From positions 1 to 6,252 of the forward strand of contig CACZSV010000021.1 in NCBI GenBank assembly GCA_902783925.1: a stretch of DNA of 6,252 nt. The letters run 5' to 3'. Made by a program: the position numbers and the translations under genes. The notes under the pieces were generated by a model. The model saw only the letters and a program-made list of their open reading frames with translations, had not been told where the DNA came from and made no database searches. Origin of the DNA: an uncultured Coriobacteriaceae bacterium. Lineage in GTDB: Bacteria; Actinomycetota; Coriobacteriia; Coriobacteriales; QAMH01. Shown in pieces: positions 1-5,687 of the stretch; position 1 is the stretch's first letter; each line of letters begins with the position of its first letter.

Positions 1-54
1 AGCGCGCAGCTTGTCGCTAGGATTCGCCGCCCAACGCCCGTCCGTTGTCAGTCG

Positions 55-462
55 TTAGTCATTGGCGAGCTGGGCGAGGGTCACACTATCCACGTAGCTA
101 TCGATAGCGTCATCAAGACCCGACCAAAAGTCGAGCGTGGTGCAGGAATCTTCGCGCGGGCATCCATCCTCAAGCCCCATGCACGCGACGGCGATGGCCG
201 ATTTGCCCTCTGCCGCTCGCAGGATATCTCCCGCGGTCAGCACGTCAGGGTCGACGGCGAGCATGTATCCGCCGCCCGCTCCACGCACGCCCTTGAGAAA
301 GCCGGCCTTGGTCATGGATCCGGCGAGCTGCTCTAAATATTTGAGTGACAGACCTTCAGCATCGGCAACCGTGCGCATCGAGACGACATCGCTTCCATCC
401 GAAGCCTGCGCCACGTGCACCATGAGCCTGAGTGCATAGCGCCCCTTTGATGAAATAAGCAT
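55..462 (-). CDS. Rrf2/IscR-family Fe-S-responsive transcriptional regulator
   Basis: This 135-residue protein is a winged-helix DNA-binding regulator of the Rrf2 family, most like IscR. Seen: the family N-terminus MLISSKGRYALRL; a recognition-helix region SLKYLEQL (residues 39-46), whose Glu44 matches IscR Glu43; the wing motif RGAGGGY (60-66); and three cysteines, Cys94, Cys101 and Cys107, spaced x6 and x5, where IscR has Cys92/98/104 that bind a [2Fe-2S] cluster. The IscR fourth ligand, His107, is replaced by Leu110. The start at 462 is chosen because the protein then begins at the conserved family N-terminus and GGAGG lies 3 bases upstream. A GTG at 492 would add ten residues, without a clear ribosome site. 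It is transcribed divergently from the suf operon, so its likely job is to control suf, and perhaps itself, by Fe-S status. Alternatives are a CymR-like or NsrR-like specificity; the suf neighbour favours an IscR or SufR-type role. Confidence 0.93.
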   Translation of the reverse strand: MLISSKGRYALRLMVHVAQASDGSDVVSMRTVADAEGLSLKYLEQLAGSMTKAGFLKGVRGAGGGYMLAVDPDVLTAGDILRAAEGKSAIAVACMGLEDGCPREDSCTTLDFWSGLDDAIDSYVDSVTLAQLAND

Positions 463-465
463 AAG

Positions 466-470
466 CCTCC
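466..470 (-). promoter_or_regulatory. Ribosome binding site of the Rrf2 gene
   Basis: GGAGG on the minus strand lies only 3 bases before the ATG at 462. The spacing is short, but it is the only good Shine-Dalgarno match near the family-consistent start, and it argues against the upstream GTG at 492. Confidence 0.6.
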
Positions 471-564
471 GTTCGTCTCTCTTCGTGCGCACTAGAATGG
501 TTCGTCAGCCGCCTCTTTCCGAGCTCGACACTCGCAGCAACCGTCCATGCAAACTTGCACTCAC

Positions 565-593
565 ACCATAGCGCAACAAAGCCAACTCGAAAA
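565..593 (-). promoter_or_regulatory. Possible promoter of the Rrf2 gene
   Basis: On the minus strand, TTTTCG (593-588) and TATGGT (570-565) are separated by 17 bases. Both boxes are weak matches to sigma-70-type consensus. It is listed because the regulator needs a promoter in this gap and this is the best-spaced pair I could find. It would place the shared palindrome (597-620) just upstream of this promoter as well. Confidence 0.2.
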
Positions 594-596
594 TAA

Positions 597-620
597 AAAT
601 CTAGTAACATACTAGGATTT
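597..620. promoter_or_regulatory. Candidate Rrf2/IscR-type operator (palindrome)
   Basis: CTAGTA (601-606) and TACTAG (610-615) form a perfect inverted repeat around ACA. The flanks AAAT (597-600) and ATTT (617-620) extend each arm to ten bases if the extra G at 616 is skipped. The site lies directly upstream of the suf -35 box, in the AT-rich part of the gap shared with the divergent Rrf2 gene. A palindrome of this size and place suits a dimeric Rrf2 protein. The upstream position would allow activation, as apo-IscR activates suf in E. coli. The base pattern is not an exact match to the E. coli IscR type 1 or type 2 motif as I know them, so the assignment is an inference from position and symmetry. 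Confidence 0.55.
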
Positions 621-624
621 ATTC

Positions 625-652
625 TTGACATCTTCGTTTTGCCCTATACATT
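625..652 (+). promoter_or_regulatory. Promoter of the suf operon
   Basis: A perfect -35 box TTGACA (625-630) is followed after 16 bases by TACATT (647-652), a four-of-six match to the -10 consensus. TATACA (645-650) is an alternative -10, but with only 14 bases of spacing. Transcription would start near 659, giving about 370 bases of untranslated leader before sufC. I found no better promoter closer to sufC. Confidence 0.6.
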
Positions 653-658
653 AGCAAT

Positions 659-687
659 CATGTGAATTGATGGTGTGTTTTCACATG
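659..687 (+). other. 5'-end hairpin of the suf leader
   Basis: CATGTGAA (659-666) and TTCACATG (680-687) are a perfect 8-base inverted repeat around a 13-base loop. It begins almost exactly where transcription from the 625-652 promoter should start, so in RNA it would form a hairpin at the very 5' end. Such hairpins can stabilise an mRNA. As DNA it could instead be a second protein site, but the 13-base spacer is longer than in the usual TGTGA-N6-TCACA type. Confidence 0.45.
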
Positions 688-690
688 CTG

Positions 691-716
691 TGTTACCGGA
701 AGGTTGTTACCGAAGG
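691..716 (+). repeat. Short tandem repeat in the leader
   Basis: TGTTACCGGAAGG (691-703) is followed by TGTTACCGAAGG (705-716). The copies start 14 bases apart and differ by one missing G. The function is unknown; it opens the repeat-rich section of the sufC leader. Confidence 0.6.
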
Positions 717-720
717 GCGT

Positions 721-752
721 GGCCTGCAAGGAGCGGTCGGAAGGCAGTTGCC
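721..752 (+). repeat. Leader repeat copy 1, hairpin-forming
   Basis: The 20-base element at 726-745 (GCAAGGAGCGG, then TCGGAAGGC) recurs at 858-877 with one change. Here CTGC (724-727) pairs with GCAG (744-747), and GGC (721-723) can pair with GCC (750-752) around a two-T bulge. The 16-base loop starts with AAGGAG. Confidence 0.5.
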
Positions 753-851
753 GGCGAGCACTCGAGGTCGAGCGTCCGAGGGCGACTATCGGCAGTCGCT
801 GCAAGGAAGGGACCACGAGGATCGCTGCAGGGCAGCGGTTGCTAGATGGCC

Positions 852-882
852 GCCGTCGCAAGGAGCGGCCGGAAGGCGAGGC
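852..882 (+). repeat. Leader repeat copy 2, hairpin-forming
   Basis: The element at 858-877 matches 726-745 except for C in place of T at 869. TCGC (856-859) pairs with GCGA (876-879), and GCC (852-854) with GGC (880-882) around one bulged G. The two outer pairs of the four-base stem differ from copy 1 in a compensating way. A competing stem, GGCCGC (848-853) with GCGGCC (865-870), is all G-C and may be more stable. Confidence 0.45.
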
Positions 883-974
883 CGGGTGGCGTTTCCTGGA
901 TGGCTGATCGCCGAACGGCAGATGCTGAACGACGGGGCCTGCAAGGGCGTTGCCGCAAGGTGGTACCAGTCGAA

Positions 975-1005
975 GTGCGCTGACAACACTGAATGTTGAT
1001 CACAC
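975..1005 (+). other. Hairpin just upstream of the sufC ribosome site
   Basis: CAACA (984-988) pairs with TGTTG (994-998) around CTGAA. TGA (981-983) pairs with TCA (1000-1002) past a bulged A, and GTG (975-977) can pair with CAC (1003-1005) across an internal CGC bulge. It ends about 25 bases before the sufC ATG. No T-run follows, so it is not a terminator; it could influence ribosome access. Confidence 0.4.
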
Positions 1006-1019
1006 CATAAAAGAGAGAT

Positions 1020-1025
1020 GGGAAG
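1020..1025 (+). promoter_or_regulatory. Weak sufC ribosome binding site
   Basis: GGGAAG lies 4 bases before the ATG at 1030 and is a poor Shine-Dalgarno match. It still favours 1030 over the ATG at 1018, which has only AGAGAG directly against it with no spacing. The SufC family N-terminus also fits 1030. Confidence 0.4.
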
Positions 1026-1029
1026 ACAT

Positions 1030-1788
1030 ATGAGCGAAGCTTTACTGTCCATACGCGGACTTTCAGCCGGCGTGGACGACAAGCAGATTCTAGACACGGT
1101 CAATCTCGAAGTCCCCGCGGGCGAAGTACACGTCCTCATGGGTCCAAACGGCGCAGGTAAATCGACCCTCGGCCACGTTGTCATGGGCGAGCCCACCTAC
1201 GAGATGACATCCGGCACCATCGAATTCGACGGCCAGGACATCACCGAGCTCTCGCCCGACAAGCGCAGCCGCGCTGGCCTCTTCCTCTCCTTCCAGGCAC
1301 CGGTCGAAATCCCCGGCGTGCCGCTCACGAGCTTTTTGCGTGCCATCATCTCTGGGCGCGAAGGCATCGACATGAAGCGCAAGGAATTCCGCAAGCGCGT
1401 GCGCGCGTTGGCAGACGAGCTCGAGATGGACCGCGTCTACCTCGACCGCGAACTCGGCGTTGGCTTTTCTGGCGGCGAAAAGAAGAAGGTCGAGATGCTC
1501 CAGCTTCTGCTGCTGCAGCCCAAACTCGCCATTCTCGACGAGACCGACTCCGGCCTCGACGTCGATGCGCTTTCCGTCGTGAGCCACGGCATGGAAGCCT
1601 ACCAGCGGCAATGTAACGGCACTCTGCTCGTCATCACGCACAACACGCGCATCCTCGAGCACCTCGACGTCGACCGCGTTCACGTCATGGTCAAGGGTCG
1701 TGTCGTTGCAGAAGGCGACGCGAGCATGATTGCAGACATCGACGCCAACGGCTTTGAGCAATTCGAGCAAGCGGCAAGCGCGGAGTAG
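1030..1788 (+). CDS. sufC: SufC, Fe-S assembly ATPase
   Basis: This 252-residue cytosolic ABC-type ATPase powers the SufBCD scaffold; ATP hydrolysis by a SufC pair reshapes the SufB-SufD dimer during cluster assembly. Seen in order: Walker A GPNGAGKST (38-46), Q-loop FQAPVEIPG with Gln89, signature FSGGEKKK (146-153), Walker B LAILDETDSGLD (166-177) with Asp170 and Glu171, and the H-loop His204 in VITHNT. The signature and the DETDSGLD Walker B are the SufC forms, which separate it from transporter ATPases. No membrane segment is present, and the length is normal. The start at 1030 gives MSEALLSIRGL, the usual SufC N-terminus. It is the first gene of the operon, sits behind a very long leader with a weak ribosome site, and ends 4 bases before sufB. 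Confidence 0.97.
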   Translation: MSEALLSIRGLSAGVDDKQILDTVNLEVPAGEVHVLMGPNGAGKSTLGHVVMGEPTYEMTSGTIEFDGQDITELSPDKRSRAGLFLSFQAPVEIPGVPLTSFLRAIISGREGIDMKRKEFRKRVRALADELEMDRVYLDRELGVGFSGGEKKKVEMLQLLLLQPKLAILDETDSGLDVDALSVVSHGMEAYQRQCNGTLLVITHNTRILEHLDVDRVHVMVKGRVVAEGDASMIADIDANGFEQFEQAASAE

Positions 1789-1792
1789 CATC

Positions 1793-3217
1793 ATGGAACA
1801 AGATACGAAGAAAAAGCGCTCGCAGGTCGACGACATCGACCGCAGCATGTACGACTTCATCAAGGACGAAAGCGGGCAGGAGCATCTGGAAGCCGGCCTC
1901 ACACCCGAAATCGTACGCGAGATCTCGGAAAAGAAAGACGAGCCCGAATGGATGCTCGAAAAACGCCTCAAGGCGCTCGACATCTACAACGGTTTTCCCA
2001 TCCCCGATTGGGGCCCGTCCATCGCCGGCCTCGACATGGATAACATAGTCACCTACGTCAAGCCCGAAACCGACCAGCAGGCTAGCTGGGAAGACGTCCC
2101 CGAAGACATCAAGGACACCTTCGACCGCCTGGGCATTCCAGAAGCCGAGCGCAGCTACCTTGCCGGCGTAGGCGCCCAGTACGACTCCGAGCTCGTCTAC
2201 CACTCCATGCAGGATTCCGCCGCTCAGATGGGCATCGTGTATTCCGGCATCGAAGAGGCGCTGCACGACGAGAAGTGGGAAGGCATCATCCACGACCACT
2301 TCATGACGCTCATCCCACCCACAGACCACAAGTTCGCCGCGCTGCACGGTGCGGTATGGTCGGGCGGCTCGTTCGTCTACGTGCCCAAAGGCGTCAAGCT
2401 CGACTATCCCCTGCAGAGCTATTTCCGCCTGAACGCGCGCGGCGCGGGTCAGTTCGAGCACACGCTCATCATCGTCGAAGACGACGCCGACCTGCACTTT
2501 ATCGAAGGCTGCTCGGCACCAAAGTACAACGTCGCGAACCTGCACGCAGGCGCCGTCGAGCTGTTCATCGGCAAGAACGCGCATCTGCGCTACTCGACCA
2601 TCGAGAACTGGTCGAAGAACATGTATAACCTCAATACCAAGCGCGCCATTTGCGACGAAGGCGGCGACATCGAGTGGATTTCCGGTTCGTTTGGAAGCCA
2701 CGTGGGCTACCTGTACCCCATGTCGGTCTTGAACGGCCGCAAGGCGCGCAGCAGCTTCAACGGCATCACCTTTGCCGGCGCGGGCCAGAACCTCGATACC
2801 GGCTGCAAGGTCGTGCTCAACGCCCCGCAGACGAGCGCGAGCGTCGAGACCAAGTCCATCAGCAAGGACGGCGGCGTCTCGACCTTCCGCAGCAGCGTGG
2901 TGGCAACGCCCAAGGCCAAGGATTCCGCCGCGACGGTGAGCTGCGCTTCGCTCATGCTCGACGACCGCAGCCGCAGCGACACGATCCCCGCTATGGACAT
3001 CCGCTGCAAGAGCGTGAGCGTCGGCCACGAGGCGACCATCGGCCGCATTGGCGACGACAAGGTGTTTTACCTGATGAGCCGCGGCATGAGCGAAGAAGAG
3101 GCCCGCACGATGATCGTCAACGGCTTTGCCGACCCGGTAAGCAAGGAGCTTCCGCTCGAATATGCCGTCGAGATGAATAATCTGATCAAGCTCGAGATGG
3201 AAGGGGCGATTGGCTAA
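1793..3217 (+). CDS. sufB: SufB, Fe-S scaffold subunit
   Basis: This 474-residue protein is the sulfur-accepting scaffold subunit that pairs with SufD and is bound by SufC. Seen: an alpha-helical N-terminal part, then the beta-helix core with EGCSAPKYN, where Cys240 matches the position of E. coli Cys254. Near the C-terminus, SCASLML holds Cys384 and GHEATIG holds His412 and Glu413. The 28-residue distance from Cys384 to His412 equals that between E. coli Cys405 and His433, the residues implicated in cluster building together with Glu434. The C-terminal motifs FYLMSRG and KELPLEYAVEMN are typical of the Gram-positive-type protein. The start at 1793 is supported by GGAG (1782-1785) seven bases upstream, inside the end of sufC. 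The reading frame is open further upstream within sufC, but that part is not SufB-like. The stop overlaps the sufD start by one base (TAATG). Confidence 0.97.
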   Translation: MEQDTKKKRSQVDDIDRSMYDFIKDESGQEHLEAGLTPEIVREISEKKDEPEWMLEKRLKALDIYNGFPIPDWGPSIAGLDMDNIVTYVKPETDQQASWEDVPEDIKDTFDRLGIPEAERSYLAGVGAQYDSELVYHSMQDSAAQMGIVYSGIEEALHDEKWEGIIHDHFMTLIPPTDHKFAALHGAVWSGGSFVYVPKGVKLDYPLQSYFRLNARGAGQFEHTLIIVEDDADLHFIEGCSAPKYNVANLHAGAVELFIGKNAHLRYSTIENWSKNMYNLNTKRAICDEGGDIEWISGSFGSHVGYLYPMSVLNGRKARSSFNGITFAGAGQNLDTGCKVVLNAPQTSASVETKSISKDGGVSTFRSSVVATPKAKDSAATVSCASLMLDDRSRSDTIPAMDIRCKSVSVGHEATIGRIGDDKVFYLMSRGMSEEEARTMIVNGFADPVSKELPLEYAVEMNNLIKLEMEGAIG

Positions 3218-4452
3218 TGGGCACAAAAACTCTCGAGCGCGTAAGCGCTATGCCAGCTCCGACCTGGCATTCTCTGAAAATGAACGACGCGACTGTCGAG
3301 ATAGACGAGGCGCTTGCGCCCGCCCGCGATATCGCGATTGAGACAGACGCCGAGCTTGGCGGCGCAGATGCATTCGACGCAGCACTCGATGCGGCGCAAG
3401 CGGATTGGGACGCCGAGTTCGGCGACGCGCCCGTGCTTGCAAACTATGAAGACGAGCAGGCAAACCGCCTGGGTGGACTCGCGCTTTCTGAATACCAAAA
3501 AGGCGTCGATGCGGCGGAGGCGAGCAAGAGCCTACGCGCCATGTACGAGCAAGGCATGGGAGAAGAAGCAGCCCGCTGGCTTGCAGAAATGGCAGGCGAA
3601 AGGACTTCTCTCAACGTTGCAGCCAGCAAGGCGTGCAGCGCCTCGGTGCTCGTGCGTGGCATCGATGCGAGCGTGAACACCGCCGCGCTCGATGTGATCG
3701 TGGATGACGGAGCCACACTCGAGCTCGCGATTACCGTGGACTCCCCTGTTCCGGGATATGGCATCACGGGCACTACTTTGCGCATTTTCGCGGGCAAAAA
3801 CGCACACGTTACCGTTCGTCGCGTGCAGACGCTCGACGATTCCTGGACCGACCTTGACGACATGGGTCTGTTCCTGAGCAACGGCGCCACCATCGAGATA
3901 TTCCAGACGGTGCTCGGCGCGGGCCACACTTACACGGGGCTTGCCGGCGACTTGCGCGGCAAGGGCTCGACCGCCAATGTGACCACCCATTACCTGGGCC
4001 ACGGCGAACAGGAGCTCGACTTTAACTACGTGCTGCGCCATCACGGGCGTAAGACCACGTGCAACCTCTACGCAAACGGCGTACTGGCCGGCGAGAGCTC
4101 CAAAGTGCTACGCGGCACCATCGACCTCATCCGCGGCTGCAAGGGTGCCCAGGGACAGGAAACCGATAACGTGCTGCTCGTAGACGAGGCGGTCAAGAAC
4201 AAGACCGTGCCGACCATCCTGTGCAACGAAGACGACGTTGCGGGCAACCACGGCGCGACCATCGGGCACATCCGCGAAGAGCAGCTCTTCTACCTCGCGA
4301 GCCGCGGGCTTTCGCGCGAGGACGCAGAGGGCATGTTCGTGAGCGCGACACTCGAGGACGCGTGGCTGAACGCCGCAAACGAAGACGCCAAACAGGCCAT
4401 TGTGCGCCTTGGCAACACCATAGTCGAAGACTTCGAGGAGGCATATCTATGA
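3217..4452 (+). CDS. sufD: SufD, Fe-S scaffold subunit
   Basis: This 411-residue paralogue of SufB forms the SufB-SufD heterodimer; in E. coli it supports iron entry and cluster assembly at the interface. Seen: TWHSLKMND near the N-terminus (16-24), a helical region to about residue 130, a beta-helix core, and the C-terminal motif NHGATIG with His345, matching E. coli SufD His360, followed by FYLASRGLSREDA (358-370). As expected for SufD, the HEA motif of SufB is replaced by HGA. The chosen start overlaps the sufB stop by one base, with AAGGGG (3201-3206) ten bases upstream. A later Met12 is possible but lacks positional support. The gene ends by a four-base ATGA overlap with sufS. The length and order are normal for the family. 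Confidence 0.95.
   Translation: MGTKTLERVSAMPAPTWHSLKMNDATVEIDEALAPARDIAIETDAELGGADAFDAALDAAQADWDAEFGDAPVLANYEDEQANRLGGLALSEYQKGVDAAEASKSLRAMYEQGMGEEAARWLAEMAGERTSLNVAASKACSASVLVRGIDASVNTAALDVIVDDGATLELAITVDSPVPGYGITGTTLRIFAGKNAHVTVRRVQTLDDSWTDLDDMGLFLSNGATIEIFQTVLGAGHTYTGLAGDLRGKGSTANVTTHYLGHGEQELDFNYVLRHHGRKTTCNLYANGVLAGESSKVLRGTIDLIRGCKGAQGQETDNVLLVDEAVKNKTVPTILCNEDDVAGNHGATIGHIREEQLFYLASRGLSREDAEGMFVSATLEDAWLNAANEDAKQAIVRLGNTIVEDFEEAYL
4435..4441 (+). promoter_or_regulatory. sufS ribosome binding site
   Basis: GAGGAGG lies seven bases before the ATG at 4449 and inside the end of sufD. It fixes the sufS start, although the reading frame stays open back to 4221. Confidence 0.8.
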
Positions 4453-5687
4453 GCTCGATCGACATCGTGGCAAACCCCTACAAGAAGGATTTCCCCCTGC
4501 TCGATACCATGCCCGACCTTGCGTTTCTCGACAGCGCGGCAACCGCTCAACGCCCCCAGAAGGTGCTCGACGCGCTCGACAGCTTCTACAAGACCATGAA
4601 CGCAAACCCTTTGCGCGGCCTCTACGAGCTCTCTCTGCAGGCAACCGAGGGCATCAACAACGCGCGCAAGCACATCGCGAGCTTCATCGGCGCTGGCCCC
4701 GATGCCGCCTGCGACATCGTCTTCAACCGCAATACGAGCGAATCGCTCAACCTCGTGGCAAAGGCCTTTGCGCCGACCGTGCTCGAAGAAGGCGATGAGG
4801 TCTGCATCACCATCATGGAGCACCACAGCAACATGATTCCCTGGCAGCAGGTCTGCAAGGAACGCGGCGCCAAGCTCGTGTACATGTATTGCGATACAAA
4901 CGGCCTCATCACAGAAGAGGAGATGCAGACCAAGATAGGACCCAAAACCAAGATCGTGGCAGCGGGCCATGTCTCCAACGTGCTCGGTGTCATCAATCCC
5001 ATCAAGCGCATGGGCGAGCTCGTGCATGCCAACGGAGGCTACCTCGTGGTCGACGGCGCGCAATCCATCCCGCACCTTGCCGTGGATGTCCGCGAACTCG
5101 ACTGCGACTTCTTCGCCTTCAGCGCGCACAAAATCTTCGGACCCTTTGGCGTGGGCGTGCTCTGGGGCAAACACGAGTTGCTCGACGCGATGCCGCCGTT
5201 TTTGACCGGCGGCGAGATGATCGAATCGGTATCCGAGCAGGATGCCGTGTGGTCACCCGTTCCCGAGAAGTTCGAGGCCGGAACGCAGGACGCTGCGGGC
5301 ATCTTTGCGACGAATGCCGCGCTCGACTACGTGGAGAGCATTGGCTACGAAGCCATGGAAGCTCGCGAGGCCGCGCTCATGGAATACCTCGCGCGCGAGA
5401 TGGGCAAGCTCGACTTTATCGAGGTCGTCGGCCCCGATGACCCAGCGCTTCGCCGTGGTGCCTTTAGCTTCAATGTTAAAGGCGTGCACCCACACGATGT
5501 TTCGGGCATCTTAAGCGGCGAAAACGTCGCCATTCGCGCAGGACATCACTGCGCACAACCGCTGCTCTTGTTCCTCGGCATGCACACCTGCTGCCGTGCG
5601 AGCATCGCGTTCTATAATGACACGAACGATATCGACAGGCTTATCGAAGCGCTTGAACTTGTGGGGAGGATGTTCAATGCCGGATAG
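4449..5687 (+). CDS. sufS: SufS, cysteine desulfurase (type II)
   Basis: This 412-residue PLP enzyme converts cysteine to alanine and holds the sulfur as a persulfide for SufU. Seen: FLDSAATAQRP near the N-terminus (26-36); MEHHSN with the cofactor-stacking His125; VDGAQ with Asp202, which contacts the pyridine nitrogen; SAHKIFGPFG with the PLP lysine Lys228; and RAGHHCAQP with the catalytic Cys368. The short loop around this cysteine and the HHCAQP motif identify a type II (SufS) enzyme rather than IscS or NifS. RASIAFYN (383-390) matches the family's C-terminal arginine motif and is preceded by two adjacent cysteines, Cys381 and Cys382. The start is set by GAGGAGG and the ATGA overlap with sufD. 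The last 11 bases overlap sufU, its dedicated partner. Confidence 0.97.
   Translation: MSSIDIVANPYKKDFPLLDTMPDLAFLDSAATAQRPQKVLDALDSFYKTMNANPLRGLYELSLQATEGINNARKHIASFIGAGPDAACDIVFNRNTSESLNLVAKAFAPTVLEEGDEVCITIMEHHSNMIPWQQVCKERGAKLVYMYCDTNGLITEEEMQTKIGPKTKIVAAGHVSNVLGVINPIKRMGELVHANGGYLVVDGAQSIPHLAVDVRELDCDFFAFSAHKIFGPFGVGVLWGKHELLDAMPPFLTGGEMIESVSEQDAVWSPVPEKFEAGTQDAAGIFATNAALDYVESIGYEAMEAREAALMEYLAREMGKLDFIEVVGPDDPALRRGAFSFNVKGVHPHDVSGILSGENVAIRAGHHCAQPLLLFLGMHTCCRASIAFYNDTNDIDRLIEALELVGRMFNAG
5665..5670 (+). promoter_or_regulatory. sufU ribosome binding site
   Basis: GGAGGA sits six bases before the ATG at 5677, inside the end of sufS. It fixes the sufU start against the earlier ATG at 5596. 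Confidence 0.8.

Larger units (their letters stand above)
688..1029 (+). ncRNA. Candidate structured leader RNA upstream of sufC, unassigned
   Basis: About 340 bases between the promoter and sufC carry no convincing gene. In two sampled 60-base blocks (721-780 and 841-900) G clearly exceeds C (26 to 16 and 27 to 16). Visible stems include GCGACT/AGTCGC (782-787/794-799), CGCTGC/GCAGCG (823-828/832-837), GGCCGC/GCGGCC (848-853/865-870) and CAACA/TGTTG (984-988/994-998). Several share bases and so compete with one another. The element GCAAGG occurs five times (726, 801, 858, 941, 955). No stem is followed by a run of T, so an intrinsic-terminator switch is not supported; translation control or RNA stability would be more likely. 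I do not recognise a known riboswitch class. A cluster of dispersed repeats rather than a functional RNA is the main alternative. Confidence 0.4.

Noticed and set aside
32..47. Inverted repeat CAACG/CGTTG after the Rrf2 gene as a terminator
   Set aside because: Only five pairs and no T-run on the minus strand beyond it.
957..970. T-box-like core AAGGTGGTACC resembling the AGGGUGGNACC antiterminator element
   Set aside because: The core matches, but the following GCG is absent, no downstream strand complementary to the AAGG side is present, there is no terminator, and I see no Stem I specifier or AGUA-type motif upstream. UGGU would also not fit tRNA-Cys, whose discriminator base is U. A covariance-model search would settle it.
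667..999. 110-codon open frame inside the leader on the plus strand
   Set aside because: It starts at TTG with no ribosome site, has a composition typical of translated GC-rich repeats, and shows no recognisable motif. A second frame (704-907) is equally open, as expected from sequence poor in stop codons.
980..1011. Possible second promoter close to sufC (CTGACA and CATAAA)
   Set aside because: The spacing is 20 bases and the -10 is poor; the TTGACA promoter at 625 is clearly better.
698..1023. About ten GGA motifs in the leader, suggesting a CsrA/Rsm-type sponge
   Set aside because: With roughly 40% G, about that many are expected by chance, and CsrA is not typical of the suggested lineage.
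1691..3226. 511-codon open frame antisense to sufB
   Set aside because: It is the shadow of a GC-rich coding gene; sufB on the plus strand has complete family motifs and a proper start.
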